Assembly (NCBI RefSeq): GCF_041295575.1
Contig: NZ_CP160452.1
Location: 2,542,001-2,606,000, forward strand
Direction: 5' to 3'
DNA length: 64,000 nt
From: Sporosarcina pasteurii
GTDB taxonomy: Bacteria; Bacillota; Bacilli; Bacillales_A; Planococcaceae
Shown in pieces: positions 1 to 10,269 of the stretch. Below the pieces are notes generated by a model. That model worked only from the letters and a program-made list of their open reading frames with translations, had not been told where the DNA came from and ran no database searches. Within the stretch, counting starts at the first letter, position 1; each line of letters begins with the position of its first letter. Made by a program: the position numbers and the translations under genes.

Positions 1-1021
1 CACGACCGCGGACTTCCTTAATAGATGGATGTTCGATTTTACGTAACTCTTCCATAAAGTAGTTACCTAGTTCAATAGAATTATCCGCAAGTTTTTCATC
101 CTCAAGCACTTCTAATGAAGCAATGGATACTGCACAAGCCATTGGATTTCCACCGAAAGTTGACCCATGAGACCCTGGGTTGAATACGCCTAAAATATCT
201 TCGTTTGCGACGACACAAGAAATTGGGAATACGCCGCCTCCTAATGCTTTACCTAAAACATACATATCAGGCTCCACTTCTTCCCAATCACAAGCAAACA
301 TTTTACCTGTTCTGCAAAGACCTGCTTGAATTTCATCAGCAATAAATAAAACATTATGTTTTTTACATAACTCGCTAGCAGCCTTCAAGAAACCTTTTGG
401 AGGGATTAAAATACCAGCTTCACCTTGAATTGGTTCAATTAGAAATGCAGCAGTGTTTGGTGTAATTGCCGCTTCAAGCGCTTCAATATCTCCAAATGGA
501 ACATGTTTAATTCCAGGTAACATCGGGCCAAAGCCACGCTGATACTCAGCTTCTGATGACAACGAAACCGCAGTCATTGTTCGACCGTGGAAGTTTCCAT
601 TACAAGCAATGATTTCAGCTTGTCCGTCTTGTACACCTTTTACGTCATAAGCCCAACGACGTGCAGTTTTAATAGCTGTTTCAACAGCTTCAGCACCTGT
701 ATTCATTGGAAGCGCCATATCTTTTCCTGATAACTGACAAATTTTTTCGTACCATGGGCCAAGCTGATCATTGTGGAAAGCACGTGAAGTAAGCGTTACA
801 CGATCTGCTTGTTCCTTTAAAGCATCAATGATTTTAGGATGGCGATGTCCTTGGTTCACTGCAGAATATGCAGCTAACATATCCATGTATTTATTGCCCT
901 CAGGATCTGATACCCAAACCCCTTCCGCTTCGGATATTACAATCGGCAGCGGATGATAGTTATTAGCTCCAAATTTTTCTGTTTGAGAAATATTACCTTC
1001 TGTTACTGATGTTACTGACAT
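1..1021 (-). CDS. rocD: Ornithine aminotransferase (C-terminus cut by window edge)
   Basis: Transfers the delta-amino group of ornithine to 2-oxoglutarate, giving glutamate-semialdehyde, in cytosolic arginine/ornithine catabolism. About 340 of the usual ~400 residues are present; the C-terminus lies beyond the left edge. Class-III PLP transaminase marks are clear: the [10 protein letters not shown] phosphate loop, HGRT, the ADEIQ aspartate that contacts the pyridine nitrogen, and the PLP lysine in [11 protein letters not shown] at 1019-1021 has a GGGGGAG site at 1031-1037. It follows rocA on the same strand after 64 bp, so the pair probably forms a rocA-rocD operon whose semialdehyde product feeds the upstream-encoded dehydrogenase. 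Confidence 0.95.
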   Translation of the reverse strand, partial: MSVTSVTEGNISQTEKFGANNYHPLPIVISEAEGVWVSDPEGNKYMDMLAAYSAVNQGHRHPKIIDALKEQADRVTLTSRAFHNDQLGPWYEKICQLSGKDMALPMNTGAEAVETAIKTARRWAYDVKGVQDGQAEIIACNGNFHGRTMTAVSLSSEAEYQRGFGPMLPGIKHVPFGDIEALEAAITPNTAAFLIEPIQGEAGILIPPKGFLKAASELCKKHNVLFIADEIQAGLCRTGKMFACDWEEVEPDMYVLGKALGGGVFPISCVVANEDILGVFNPGSHGSTFGGNPMACAVSIASLEVLEDEKLADNSIELGNYFMEELRKIEHPSIKEVRGR

Positions 1022-1047
1022 TTAAAATCCCTCCCCCGTATTAATTA

Positions 1048-1073
1048 GCAGACTACTTTAGACGGTAGTCTGC
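1048..1073 (-). other. Hairpin between rocA and rocD
   Basis: Perfect 9-bp inverted repeat (GCAGACTAC / GTAGTCTGC) with an 8-nt loop in the rocA-rocD gap. No T-run follows on the minus strand, so it is not a standard intrinsic terminator. An mRNA stability or processing hairpin within the operon is a reasonable inference. Confidence 0.55.
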
Positions 1074-1085
1074 CAATTTCTATTA

Positions 1086-2630
1086 TTATAGCATTTCTGA
1101 AGTTGTTTTGCCTTGCATATGAAGCTGTAAGTAATCTGGTCCTCCAGCTTTTGAATCTGTACCTGACATATTAAAGCCACCAAACGGATGGTAACCTACA
1201 ATTGCACCTGTACATCCGCGATTGAAGTATAAGTTTCCAACGTGGAAATCTTCACGTGCTTGTTCAATATGTTCACGGTTGTTTGTAATGACTGCGCCAG
1301 TTAGACCGTAATCTGTGTTATTTGCAATTTCGATTGCTTCATCGAAATCCTTCGCTTTTGTAATTCCAACAACTGGGCCAAAAATTTCTTCTTGCATTAA
1401 ACGAGCATCCGGCGCTAAATCTGCGAATACTGTCGGTGCAACGAAGAATCCTTTGGAATCGTCTCCTACTCCACCTGCAACAAGACGACCTTCTTCTTTA
1501 CCAATTTCGATATAGCTCATAATTTTATCGTAAGAAGCTTGGTCAATTACTGGACCTGTGAATGATTGATTATCAATTGGATCGCCGTATGTCGTTTCTT
1601 TCGCCAGTTTTTCAACTCGTTCAACAACCTCATCATACACATCTTCATGAATGACAGCACGTGAACAAGCAGAACACTTCTGTCCGCTGAAACCAAATGC
1701 TGATTTAACAATAGCTTCAGCAGCTAAGTCTAAATCTGCATCGTTATCAACTACGATTGTGTCTTTACCGCCCATTTCTGCAATTACACGTTTCAGCCAA
1801 ATTTGTCCTTCGTTTACAATAGCTGCGCGCTCATAAATGCGCGTTCCAACTTCGCGTGAACCTGTGAATGAAACAAAACGTGTTCTTGGGTGGTCAACGA
1901 TATAGTCACCGATTTCAGAACCTGAACCAGGGATAAAGTTTACTACGCCTGCTGGCATTCCTGCTTCTTCAAGTACTTCGATAAATTTGTAAGCAACGAC
2001 TGGCGTTGTCGAAGCTGGTTTTAGTAATACAGTGTTACCCGTTACTAGCGCAGCTGCAGTTGTACCAGCCATAATTGCAAAAGCAAAGTTCCATGGTGAA
2101 ATAACAACGCCAACGCCTAGTGGGATGTAGTGGAATTGGTTATATTCGCCAGGACGGCTTTCAACGTGCATACCTTCTTTCAATTGAAGCATTTGACGAG
2201 CATAATACTCTAAGAAGTCAATTCCTTCAGCAGTATCTGCATCCGCTTCGTGCCATGGTTTTCCTGCTTCTTTAACTAGAAGTGCTGAAAACTCATGTTT
2301 ACGACGACGAACAATCGCAGCCGCTTTGAATAAAACATCTGCACGGAATTCAGGCTTCATTTTTCTCCACGTGTTAAACGTTTCATCTGCAACGTTCATT
2401 GCTTTTTCAGCCAGATCTCTGCTCGCTTTTGATACGCGACCAATTGTTTCTTCTTTATTTGCCGGGTTAAACGAGACAAGTTTGTCTTCTGTCATAATAC
2501 GTTCTCCGCCAATGATTAATGGATAGTCTTGTCCAAGATATCCTTCAATTGTTTTAAATCCTTCAAGTAAAGCTTGTTCATTTTCCTTCTTGGTGAAATC
2601 TGTAAATGGTTCGTGTTTGTATGGAATCAA
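1086..2630 (-). CDS. rocA: 1-pyrroline-5-carboxylate (glutamate-semialdehyde) dehydrogenase
   Basis: Oxidises glutamate-gamma-semialdehyde to glutamate with NAD+, the last step of proline, ornithine and arginine degradation. It has 514 residues, the full length of the Bacillus RocA/PruA group. The N-terminal HEPFTDFT block is typical of RocA, the aldehyde dehydrogenase glutamate sits in IAEMGGKD, and the catalytic cysteine is in [10 protein letters not shown] near residue 300. The start is TTG at 2628-2630, chosen because AGGAGG lies 9 nt upstream; no better ATG fits. A divergent RocR-like gene begins 138 bp away, and rocD follows downstream. Confidence 0.96.
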   Translation of the reverse strand: MIPYKHEPFTDFTKKENEQALLEGFKTIEGYLGQDYPLIIGGERIMTEDKLVSFNPANKEETIGRVSKASRDLAEKAMNVADETFNTWRKMKPEFRADVLFKAAAIVRRRKHEFSALLVKEAGKPWHEADADTAEGIDFLEYYARQMLQLKEGMHVESRPGEYNQFHYIPLGVGVVISPWNFAFAIMAGTTAAALVTGNTVLLKPASTTPVVAYKFIEVLEEAGMPAGVVNFIPGSGSEIGDYIVDHPRTRFVSFTGSREVGTRIYERAAIVNEGQIWLKRVIAEMGGKDTIVVDNDADLDLAAEAIVKSAFGFSGQKCSACSRAVIHEDVYDEVVERVEKLAKETTYGDPIDNQSFTGPVIDQASYDKIMSYIEIGKEEGRLVAGGVGDDSKGFFVAPTVFADLAPDARLMQEEIFGPVVGITKAKDFDEAIEIANNTDYGLTGAVITNNREHIEQAREDFHVGNLYFNRGCTGAIVGYHPFGGFNMSGTDSKAGGPDYLQLHMQGKTTSEML

Positions 2631-2696
2631 TGTATTTATCCTCCTTTTAATAGAACACTAGACGCAAAAAATATTTGCACTTTGGTTTCGCTTACA

Positions 2697-2725
2697 TATA
2701 TAATAATGCAAAAGATCATTGCTAA
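2697..2725 (-). promoter_or_regulatory. Candidate sigma-A promoter for rocA-rocD
   Basis: On the minus strand TTAGCA (2720-2725) and TATATA (2697-2702) are separated by exactly 17 bp, about 65 bp before the rocA start. I could not find a -24/-12 (TGGCAC-N5-TTGC) sigma-54 promoter in this gap. Several TGCAAA/TTTGCA half-sites lie around it and may be regulator sites. Confidence 0.4.
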
Positions 2726-2768
2726 TTTCAAGTATTTTTAACTATTTGTTCAAATAAATGATTGGACG

Positions 2769-4088
2769 GTGGGATTTTTGCAGAAAAGCATAGACTTTCT
2801 ATATCCTTTTTACATATTCGCAGTCGAACAAGCAGGTGTTGGTATTCATGCAATTGATAAACAAGGAAAAACGATTATTTACAATAAAAAAATGAAGCAA
2901 ATCGAAGGGTTGGCATTGGAAGATATTCAAGATCGAACAATCGTTGAATTATTTAACTTTGAACACGATGAAAGTACACTACTAAAAGTTTTACAAAGCG
3001 GGAAAGAATTATTGAATGTGAAACAAACATACTGGAATCGTAACGGAATTCAAATTACAACAATTAATGATACGTATCCGATTTTTGATCAGGGTAAGCT
3101 CATCGGTGCGGTGGAACTCTCTCAAGATATTACTGCACTAGAAAATCTTTTACATCAACCGGTTCATCAAAGTCAGGACCTCACAACGTTTAGCCAATTA
3201 ACTGCAGCTTCTAATTCGATGAAAACAGTGATTGCTACAGCTAAAAAAGCTGCGGAAGCTAAACTACCCGTGTTATTAATTGGTGAAGCTGGCACTGGTA
3301 AAGATTTACTTGCACAATGTATTCATAGCGAGTTATCACTTAAAAATGATTATTTTTACACGCTTCATTGTCAGAACTCCGATTCACTTACGATTAATCG
3401 GTTATATGAAACGTTAACGAATGATGAATCATTGACACTTTTTTGTGAACGTATTGATTTATTGACAATGCCTTTACAACAAAAACTGTTGGATATTTTA
3501 ACAAAAAAAGAGTGGAAAAACTTACAGTTTATCGCCAGTATCGGGGATGATCCTGTTGACTTAATTGCTTCAGGGGTACTACTCAAAGATTTATATTATT
3601 TCTTTGCATCGTTCGCAATTCAAATTCCTCCACTTAGAAAACGCAAAAAAGACATTATGCCTTTTATTGACGCTTATTTAACAAAAAGGAGCGCACAATA
3701 TAAAAGCAGTTTAGCAGGTGTTACACCTGAAATTGAAAAGATTTTCAATCACTATCATTGGCCAGGAAATATGCGAGAACTGGAGTTTTTACTCGATGAA
3801 ATCACTTCTCTCGCCACGACAGAAACAATGATTACTTATGAAATGCTTCCATTACATTTCCGACTTAAAAATGGGGATTTAAATGATGATACGATTGGGT
3901 TCGAAGATTTTATCGTTCAACGAGATAAAGACTTATTATCTCTTGACCAATATTTAAGAGAGGCCGAAGCTTATTATGTTGAAAAAGCCTTGAAGTTATA
4001 TGAGGGAAACATTACAAAAACTGCTCAAGCACTTGGCATGAGCAGACAAAGTTTGCAATATCGTTTACGCAAAATTAAAGAGTCATGA
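2769..4088 (+). CDS. RocR-like PAS/AAA+/Fis-type regulator with degenerate ATPase
   Basis: About 440 residues in RocR order: a PAS sensor (roughly 15-125), an AAA+ sigma-54-interaction-like domain (about 140-355), and a C-terminal Fis-type helix-turn-helix ending in TAQALGMSRQSLQYRLRK. Walker A is kept (GEAGTGKD) and so is HWPGNMRELE. However, the GAFTGA loop that touches sigma-54 is absent, roughly 25-30 residues are missing there, and Walker B reads TLFCERI where TLFLDEI is expected. It probably controls divergent rocA without sigma-54. The start is uncertain: GTG at 2769, or TTG at 2778 behind GGTGGG; neither has a strong ribosome site. Confidence 0.85.
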   Translation: MGFLQKSIDFLYPFYIFAVEQAGVGIHAIDKQGKTIIYNKKMKQIEGLALEDIQDRTIVELFNFEHDESTLLKVLQSGKELLNVKQTYWNRNGIQITTINDTYPIFDQGKLIGAVELSQDITALENLLHQPVHQSQDLTTFSQLTAASNSMKTVIATAKKAAEAKLPVLLIGEAGTGKDLLAQCIHSELSLKNDYFYTLHCQNSDSLTINRLYETLTNDESLTLFCERIDLLTMPLQQKLLDILTKKEWKNLQFIASIGDDPVDLIASGVLLKDLYYFFASFAIQIPPLRKRKKDIMPFIDAYLTKRSAQYKSSLAGVTPEIEKIFNHYHWPGNMRELEFLLDEITSLATTETMITYEMLPLHFRLKNGDLNDDTIGFEDFIVQRDKDLLSLDQYLREAEAYYVEKALKLYEGNITKTAQALGMSRQSLQYRLRKIKES

Positions 4089-4104
4089 ATGGGTAATTTA
4101 CAAC

Positions 4105-4222
4105 TACTAAAAGCTGATGGCGGCGTAGTACCGCAACAGGCATAAGTCGAACTGTCGACGTGGCGAACTTTGCCACATAGACAGTTTGCTTATGACCCGA
4201 GCGTTTGCCGCCTGAAGCCGAA
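4105..4222 (-). repeat. Long-hairpin repeat, copy A
   Basis: Intergenic ~110-bp element, inverted relative to the copies at 59.0, 61.0, 61.1 and 62.5 kb. Nested inverted repeats are: outer arms GGCGGC (4119-4124) / GCCGCC (4207-4212); CATAAG (4141-4146) / CTTATG (4189-4194); AACTGTC / GACAGTT; and GTGGC / GCCAC. No coding potential is evident. Confidence 0.75.
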
Positions 4223-4224
4223 CA

Positions 4225-4259
4225 ACAAAAAAAGAGGGACGGCACATCGCCCATCCCTC
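4225..4259 (-). terminator. Intrinsic terminator after yugI
   Basis: On the minus strand a GAGGGA...TCCCTC stem (4234-4259) with extra GC pairs inside is followed by seven T. It starts four bases past the yugI stop codon. Confidence 0.85.
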
Positions 4260-4262
4260 AGT

Positions 4263-4631
4263 TTATTGACCAGATTTGCCAATCCAATCTTTTAACTTTT
4301 CTTTCAATGAATTAAAGCCTTCAGCATCGCGTTCGTTTACGCGTGCTTGTAACGATTTTCGTGGGTTATCGTTTCTTTTTTCAGGCGCTTCTTGCAATGC
4401 TCGTATAGAAAGACTGATTTTCCCAGCTTCCTCATCCACTTCAAGCACCTTTACCTCTATTTCTTCACCTACCGAAATGTAATCGTTAATGTCTTTTACG
4501 AACCCATACGTAATTTCAGAAATATGAACTAATCCCTGCGTATTCTCGTCTAACGCTACGAAGGCTCCGTATGGTTGAATGCCCGTTACTTTTCCGGTGA
4601 GCTTTTCTCCAGTTGTGTATGTTCTGGCCAT
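4263..4631 (-). CDS. yugI: S1-domain RNA-binding protein (general stress protein 13)
   Basis: 122-residue cytoplasmic protein with one S1 RNA-binding domain at residues 7-75: GKVTGIQPYGAFVAL, the GLVHISEI core, and a KVLEVDEEAGKISLSI final strand. A charged tail follows. It matches the B. subtilis YugI/GSP13 family, a ribosome-associated stress protein, in length and architecture. ATG at 4631 is preceded by GGGAGCTG. It is transcribed alone, with its own terminator just beyond the stop. The exact RNA target cannot be read from the sequence. Confidence 0.9.
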   Translation of the reverse strand: MARTYTTGEKLTGKVTGIQPYGAFVALDENTQGLVHISEITYGFVKDINDYISVGEEIEVKVLEVDEEAGKISLSIRALQEAPEKRNDNPRKSLQARVNERDAEGFNSLKEKLKDWIGKSGQ

Positions 4632-4759
4632 TTGGAACAGCTCCCACTCAATTTTTATATCGTATCTACCTAAAGGTCACCTACGATTATAACATGGTTT
4701 ATTACCGTGAGCAAAATGAGCCGCACCTTAATATTAACAGGGGCTAAATAAATATTTTC

Positions 4760-6859
4760 TTACTCTTGGATGATAGACCGAATAAACCAATCTTCTTCCT
4801 CTTGCACGAATTGCATATGCCCGTAAGTGTCCCCAACTCCGTAGTTTGTCGTTTTACCGTACTTATCAAAATAAAGATGATTCAGTTCACTATAGGAATA
4901 TTTTTCTTGTTCCCAGTTTGACATATAATCGGCCTTATCGGCTTGTTTGGCACTTTCATGATAAAGATGCCACACAGTTTCAGCATCATCCTTTTCATTT
5001 GCATAGAAAAACATTCCCGCAATTGTTATTGGACGAAGTTTTTTTAAGACGTCACGATCATAATTTTGTTTAAACTGTTCATATGTTGACGAAACGATGT
5101 AGTTAAACCCCTCATTAGGGAAATAAAGATAAATCAGATCATTAAGTCTGTCTTCTTCCCAATTATACGTATCGACATCGTTATTTTTGGCGTATGCAAC
5201 AATCTCAACGATTTGATGTTCACTCAGAAAAACTTGCGTGTCCGAAACTGTCCAGTCCGTCTCCTCAAATTCAAGCAACACCTTTTTAACAATATAAGCG
5301 GCTATTGGATTCTCGTTGGAAGAAACAATCGCTTCCCATTCTTGGCGAACCTCTTTATTCACACGACCTTCTTTGTCGTACAATTCCCCTCCCTCTGCGC
5401 GCAAAATAGCTAATAATGCCCAAGCATAACGATATTCGAGCATTTGAAGAAATTCACTTTTCATTGTAGTTGCTTGTAAGGTCTGCTCCAATTCTTGGAT
5501 ATATTCAAATGCATTGTCGGGTGTATCTGGCAAGCTATAAAAAGCATGCGATTGCGATTCGAGTATTGAGATATATCCCCCAACACTTGGATGAAGAGAA
5601 GCACGAAGTTTCTTATAAAAATCTGAATTTCGATTTGCAAATTCTTCTGGTAAATAATCAAAATGAATGTTTTGCTCCGTCATATTATAAATTAATTGCT
5701 GTACTTCATTTGGAAATGTCGCGATGTTTTTTAAAAGATTCAAGTCTATCCCTTCATTGATAGATGCTACCTCCATAACCTCAGGATACGTATAAATCGC
5801 ATTTCCATAAACGTTGCCAAGAATATAATACTTTGGGATGTACCGTTCTAAAAAAGCTTCGCTTGCTTTCAAATCATTCGTTAAAGGCTGTTTAAAAATT
5901 TCCTCCGCCATTTCACTAGGCACTTTTAAGTTTTCGATAAACTCATCAAACTGCTTAGAAATTTTATGTTTATCCAGTTCCTTTTCATCTTCAAAGTCTC
6001 GTTCAATACGCTTAATAAAGCTATCGAAATGGTTTTTTTCTTGGTAACTTAAATACCTACTGCCGAACATATCCATCGTGCCTGCGCCTGCGAAGTTTTC
6101 CTCAGTTAATCCAAGTTTTTCATAAGTAGCACTCAGTTGTTCTTCATATGTTGCTTTCATCTGTTCAATCCATTTCTCCGTAGATGCCCTTTTGTAGGGT
6201 TCGCTATTGATCATTGAAAAAATAATGAGGGCCGCTAATAAGGCAATTCCTGATAGGACGAAATAGATGCCCTGCTTTGATTTTTTCAAGGTTTGAGTAT
6301 CCATTTCTACTTGCGGCTCATGGCTATCTCTAAATACTTTTTCTTCATCTATATGAAAATTAATTCGGTCGTAAGATTTGTGCAATAACTTTAAACGCCG
6401 CTCAATCTGTGCTTCTTGCCATTTATCTAGTAAGCGATTATTTTTTCCTAGAATGAATTCGATCGGAAGCGAAAGGATTTCAGTCAATTGTTCGTCATTC
6501 ATTTTAGAAAAGAATGATAGGATAAATGTTAATTTGTCCTCCGGCTCAAGTTGAATCACGTCCTGATGAAGAAGATAATCTTCTTCAAACAAAAATTCGT
6601 TCACCTCCGTCATTTGAACATTTAATAATTTTTCAATGGCGATTTGATACATTCGATAAAACAATTGCTGGCTGTTTTCGATTTCTTTAAGTTCTATAAA
6701 TAATTGACGAAAGGTAGCCGCCGCTAACACATTCGCGTCTTGTATTGTTGTACCATATTGAAATGCCAATCGCGCAATCTCTTTCCCATACCGATTGAGC
6801 CATTTTTTTAGTGCTTCTTCGTCCCCTTTTTTCATGGCACCAAATAACTCTATATCCAT
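4760..6859 (-). CDS. Membrane protein with ECF sigma-like N-terminus and large external domain
   Basis: About 699 residues. Residues ~5-75 resemble sigma region 2 (KKGDEEALKKWLNRYGKEIA...). Residues ~103-150 resemble region 4 with a weak helix-turn-helix (SKMNDEQLTEILSLPIEFI). A linker leads to a single membrane helix at ~197-217 (IYFVLSGIALLAALIIF), then ~480 residues that would lie outside the cell and match no fold I recognise. I prefer a start at 6859 (ATG) or the adjacent GTG at 6862, because GGGGGTG sits at 6872-6878 and the sigma-like domain begins there. The open frame extends to a TTG at 6949 without a ribosome site. No anti-sigma partner is adjacent. Confidence 0.7.
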   Translation of the reverse strand: MDIELFGAMKKGDEEALKKWLNRYGKEIARLAFQYGTTIQDANVLAAATFRQLFIELKEIENSQQLFYRMYQIAIEKLLNVQMTEVNEFLFEEDYLLHQDVIQLEPEDKLTFILSFFSKMNDEQLTEILSLPIEFILGKNNRLLDKWQEAQIERRLKLLHKSYDRINFHIDEEKVFRDSHEPQVEMDTQTLKKSKQGIYFVLSGIALLAALIIFSMINSEPYKRASTEKWIEQMKATYEEQLSATYEKLGLTEENFAGAGTMDMFGSRYLSYQEKNHFDSFIKRIERDFEDEKELDKHKISKQFDEFIENLKVPSEMAEEIFKQPLTNDLKASEAFLERYIPKYYILGNVYGNAIYTYPEVMEVASINEGIDLNLLKNIATFPNEVQQLIYNMTEQNIHFDYLPEEFANRNSDFYKKLRASLHPSVGGYISILESQSHAFYSLPDTPDNAFEYIQELEQTLQATTMKSEFLQMLEYRYAWALLAILRAEGGELYDKEGRVNKEVRQEWEAIVSSNENPIAAYIVKKVLLEFEETDWTVSDTQVFLSEHQIVEIVAYAKNNDVDTYNWEEDRLNDLIYLYFPNEGFNYIVSSTYEQFKQNYDRDVLKKLRPITIAGMFFYANEKDDAETVWHLYHESAKQADKADYMSNWEQEKYSYSELNHLYFDKYGKTTNYGVGDTYGHMQFVQEEEDWFIRSIIQE

Positions 6860-7093
6860 CACAGCAATTGACACCCCCATGTCCATGATTACTTTTCGCC
6901 TAATTATAACAGAAATCATACACCTTTCTGTATATTTAATAAAATTCAAAGGGAATATCTTATCAATCGAGAAAATTGAATGTGAATTCTATTTATTATT
7001 CAAAAAACTTGTTAATTTTTTTAAAAAACACTGTTTTTATTTCAATATTCGTGTAAAATAAAGAAATGTTTCTATGAAGAGAGAGTGATCATT

Positions 7094-8422
7094 ATGGCAC
7101 CACGTGAACAATGGACTTCAAAACTTGGATTTATCCTTGCGGCAGCGGGTAGTGCAATTGGACTCGGCGCAATTTGGAAGTTTCCTTATATGGCAGGAAC
7201 AAACGGGGGAAGTATTTTTGTCCTTCTGTTTATTATTAGTACGATCGCAATCGGTCTTCCGATTTTACTTGCTGAATTTGTAATTGGACGTATGGGACAA
7301 GCAGATGCATTCACGATTTTTCAACGTTTAGGAAAAAACAAAATGTGGCCTGCAATCGCTTGGCTCGGATTTGCATTCGGTTTTATCGTGTTATCGTTTT
7401 ATAGTGTAGTTGGCGGATGGATATTATCTTATCTAGCAAGAGCTCTTACTGGTCAACTAACTTCTCAAAATCACGGTGAATTATTCTCATCGATTACGTC
7501 CAATCCAATCGAAGTACTTTTAGCACAGTTTGTCTTTATGTTTTTAACGGTGTGGATTGTACAAGGCGGTATTAAAGCGGGAATTGAACGTGCGAGTAGA
7601 TGGATGATGCCGTTATTATTCATCTTTTTTATCATTTTAGCCATTCGTTCATTAACACTTGAGGGCGCAATGGAAGGTGTCCGATTTTTATTCATCCCAG
7701 ATTGGTCTTTGTTAACGGGTAGTACATTTTTACTTGCACTCGGACAAGCATTTTTCTCATTAAGTGTAGGGGTTACTGCCATGATGACGTACGCTTCTTA
7801 TTTACCTAAAGATGAGCGACTTGGACAATCGGCTGTGAGTGTTTCGGTCTTAAATATATTCATTTCAATCCTTGCAGGTCTTGTAATCTTCCCTGCTGTC
7901 TTTGCACTCGGTGGATCTCCAGCTGAAGGACCAGGGTTAATTTTTGTTATTTTACCAGCTATTTTTGAACAGATGCCTTTCGGTTCGATATTTATGATAC
8001 TTTTCTTTATATTAATGTTATTTGCGACGTTAACGTCGGCGATTGCATTGTTAGAGATTGTCATATCAACGGGCATTCGCACCCGATATGACCGTCGTCG
8101 TCGTGCTTCTTGGGTCTTCGGAACTTTGATTTTCATTATCGGCTTCCCAAGTGCATTGTCATTTGGATTAATGTCAGATGTGTCAATATTTGGCGGAACC
8201 TTCTTTGATTTTGCAGATTTGATTACAAGTCGTATAGGAATGCCTATCGGCGCATTGTTCATTTCATTATTTGCAGGTTTTGTTTTGACGAATCAACAAA
8301 CGATTGATGAATTAAAAGTTCACCCATTCATTCACACAACTTGGAAATTTCTTGTTAGATTTGTTGTGCCCGCCGCGATTATTGTTATTTTCGCCGCTTG
8401 GATTATTGAGATTTCGTTGTAA
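7094..8422 (+). CDS. NSS-family sodium-dependent transporter
   Basis: 443-residue polytopic membrane protein of the neurotransmitter:sodium symporter family (LeuT/TnaT type). The diagnostic N-terminus reads SKLGFILAAAGSAIGLGAIW then KFPYMAGTNGG, carrying the unwound TM1 substrate/Na+ site. About 11-12 membrane helices follow. It likely imports an amino acid with Na+; the substrate cannot be assigned. ATG at 7094 is preferred to the in-frame GTG at 7085 because the family begins at MAPREQW. No MetS-like small subunit follows, unlike the second NSS gene at 35.9-37.5 kb. It is a single-gene unit ending in a strong terminator. Confidence 0.92.
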   Translation: MAPREQWTSKLGFILAAAGSAIGLGAIWKFPYMAGTNGGSIFVLLFIISTIAIGLPILLAEFVIGRMGQADAFTIFQRLGKNKMWPAIAWLGFAFGFIVLSFYSVVGGWILSYLARALTGQLTSQNHGELFSSITSNPIEVLLAQFVFMFLTVWIVQGGIKAGIERASRWMMPLLFIFFIILAIRSLTLEGAMEGVRFLFIPDWSLLTGSTFLLALGQAFFSLSVGVTAMMTYASYLPKDERLGQSAVSVSVLNIFISILAGLVIFPAVFALGGSPAEGPGLIFVILPAIFEQMPFGSIFMILFFILMLFATLTSAIALLEIVISTGIRTRYDRRRRASWVFGTLIFIIGFPSALSFGLMSDVSIFGGTFFDFADLITSRIGMPIGALFISLFAGFVLTNQQTIDELKVHPFIHTTWKFLVRFVVPAAIIVIFAAWIIEISL

Positions 8423-8445
8423 AAAAATAAATTCATTATAAATAG

Positions 8446-8505
8446 AACAACCTTCCATACACCTACACGCATCGAAGCTTGTAATTGATGGAAGGTTGTT
8501 TTATT
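8446..8505. terminator. Bidirectional terminator between NSS transporter and chemoreceptor
   Basis: Perfect 13-bp stem AACAACCTTCCAT / ATGGAAGGTTGTT with a 29-nt loop, followed by TTTTATT on the plus strand. It lies between convergent genes. Confidence 0.85.
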
Positions 8506-8522
8506 GTACAGAATCATTTCGT

Positions 8523-10229
8523 TTATGCCTGCGTACGTTTAGTTTCTTCCTCAATCGTAAATTGGTTAACGGATTCTTCGAGATTTGTCGCCAAGTTAGC
8601 CAATTCCTCAGCTCCTGTATTAATTGTTTCGATTTGGAATGTCGTTTGTTCTACAGAGGCTGTTGTTTCTTGAACACCTGCAGCCGACTCTTCCGCGATA
8701 GAAGCAACTTCTGTTACACCCGTCGTTAATTGTTCGCCAATCTCTTCAATATGATTCAGATTTTTAGACATTTCATCAGTCAACTTGTTCATATTCGTGA
8801 CTAGTTTTGTAATATCTTCAAAGACTGTTCTTGTTTCGAGTACTTTATCTTTACCGTCTCTTACGCTTTGGAAGCCGCTCTCTAAATATTGCACTGCTGT
8901 CGAAGAGCCTTGTTGGACGCGATCAACAATGGATGTGATTTCATTAATTGAAGCTGCAACTTGCTCGGCTAACTTCTTCACTTCTTCAGCAACAACTGCA
9001 AATCCTATTCCTTGTTCTCCCGCTCTTGCAGCTTCAATGGCCGCGTTTAATGCAAGTAAATTCGTTTGTTCTGCAATTTCACTGATTACAGTAACCAGTT
9101 CGGAGATTTCTTTCGTTTGGTCGTCTAGTCGTTGAATTTGTTCAACGGAATCATTCACTACCCGATAAATTTCGTTCATCTGCTCCACTGAATTCGTCAT
9201 CATATCATTGCCGTCCCCAGTCCGCGCTAAAACTTGGTCGGCGGCATTTGAAACTTCATTCCCAGCTCGATTCGTTTGTTGGACATCTTCAAAAAATGCC
9301 CCAACCATTTCCGCCATATTCGAAGCCGTATGTGCTTGTGCTTCAGATCCAGCCGCCAATTCTTCCATCGTAGCTGCAATCTGATTGGATGAGTCATTCA
9401 CCGTAGCTGTTGCGCCTGTTAAGTTACCACTACTACTATTTAATTCTCGTGAAATAGCAAGCGTTCCACGTAAAGTCTCTTGAATTCTTTCACGCATTTT
9501 ATTAATGGAGTGAACTTGCTGCCCCACTTCGTCTTTCCGTCGTGTTTCAAGAGGTTCATCATTAAAGATTCCGTCGGCCATTCTTTCCATTCGTTCAGAA
9601 ACCGCCATAACCGGTCTTGAAATACTTCTTGCCATGAAATAACTTACCCCTAAACCTAGGACAATCACAGCAATTGTAATGATAAAGTTATAAAGTGCAG
9701 TCGTTTGACCTTCCCTAGCATTTATAATCCCTTCTGCTAACATAAAATCTTGGCGATTACTTGTCATTGCATTAAAGTCTCTCAATAAAGCATTCGCTAA
9801 CGGTTCTGCAATTTCACTATCAATTCTAAGAGCCTCTTCACCGTTTCCTGCTTTAATAGCCGGAAATAGTTGGTCAGTGACTACTGTCCGCCACTCGATA
9901 CTTCTATTAATTAACTCATTGACTTCTACATTATTCACTCTTTGTACAAGTTCTTCTTGTAGCGCTATGCTTGATTCGGTTAAACGGTTAAAATCCTCTA
10001 CGTATTGCTCATCCTCAGTGAGCATATATCCACGCGACAATGCGATACGTTCTGCAATATTAAAGGTAAGCCTTGAATCAGCAATCAGTATCGGTAATTG
10101 CTCTTCCGACATCTCTTCAGAATAATTAACTAGGCCATTTATGCCAATGATGGCATTCCCTGCTAAAATGGCTACTAATAACATCACTGCTCCAAATCCG
10201 AGCATTATTTGTGTACGTAAGGTCTTCAA
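8523..10229 (-). CDS. Methyl-accepting chemotaxis protein
   Basis: ~568-residue transmembrane chemoreceptor. TM1 lies near the N-terminus ([17 protein letters not shown]). An external four-helix-type sensor (~30-180) and TM2 ([17 protein letters not shown]) follow, then a HAMP domain ([16 protein letters not shown]) and the long signalling hairpin. The hairpin has the conserved tip [20 protein letters not shown] and [16 protein letters not shown]. It should control CheA through CheW. The true start is TTG at 10229, because GGAGGAG (10236-10242) lies 6 nt upstream; the longer frame to 10244 would translate that ribosome site. The ligand is unknown. A tiny open frame with an excellent ribosome site lies just upstream. 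Confidence 0.93.
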   Translation of the reverse strand: MKTLRTQIMLGFGAVMLLVAILAGNAIIGINGLVNYSEEMSEEQLPILIADSRLTFNIAERIALSRGYMLTEDEQYVEDFNRLTESSIALQEELVQRVNNVEVNELINRSIEWRTVVTDQLFPAIKAGNGEEALRIDSEIAEPLANALLRDFNAMTSNRQDFMLAEGIINAREGQTTALYNFIITIAVIVLGLGVSYFMARSISRPVMAVSERMERMADGIFNDEPLETRRKDEVGQQVHSINKMRERIQETLRGTLAISRELNSSSGNLTGATATVNDSSNQIAATMEELAAGSEAQAHTASNMAEMVGAFFEDVQQTNRAGNEVSNAADQVLARTGDGNDMMTNSVEQMNEIYRVVNDSVEQIQRLDDQTKEISELVTVISEIAEQTNLLALNAAIEAARAGEQGIGFAVVAEEVKKLAEQVAASINEITSIVDRVQQGSSTAVQYLESGFQSVRDGKDKVLETRTVFEDITKLVTNMNKLTDEMSKNLNHIEEIGEQLTTGVTEVASIAEESAAGVQETTASVEQTTFQIETINTGAEELANLATNLEESVNQFTIEEETKRTQA

Positions 10230-10269
10230 ATGATTCTCCTCCAACAGATTTTGTATACAATGTATTTTT

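Noticed and set aside
2631..2768. Search for a sigma-54 promoter between rocA and the RocR-like gene
   Set aside because: No TGGCAC-N5-TTGC pair with correct spacing. The nearest TTAGC...TTTTGCA has GC elements 13-14 bp apart where 12 is required.
7471..8262. Long minus-strand open frames inside the NSS transporter (103 and 154 codons), and similar ones inside mrp, suf and met genes
   Set aside because: Antisense shadows of real membrane-protein genes; no ribosome sites and compositions typical of reverse-frame translation.
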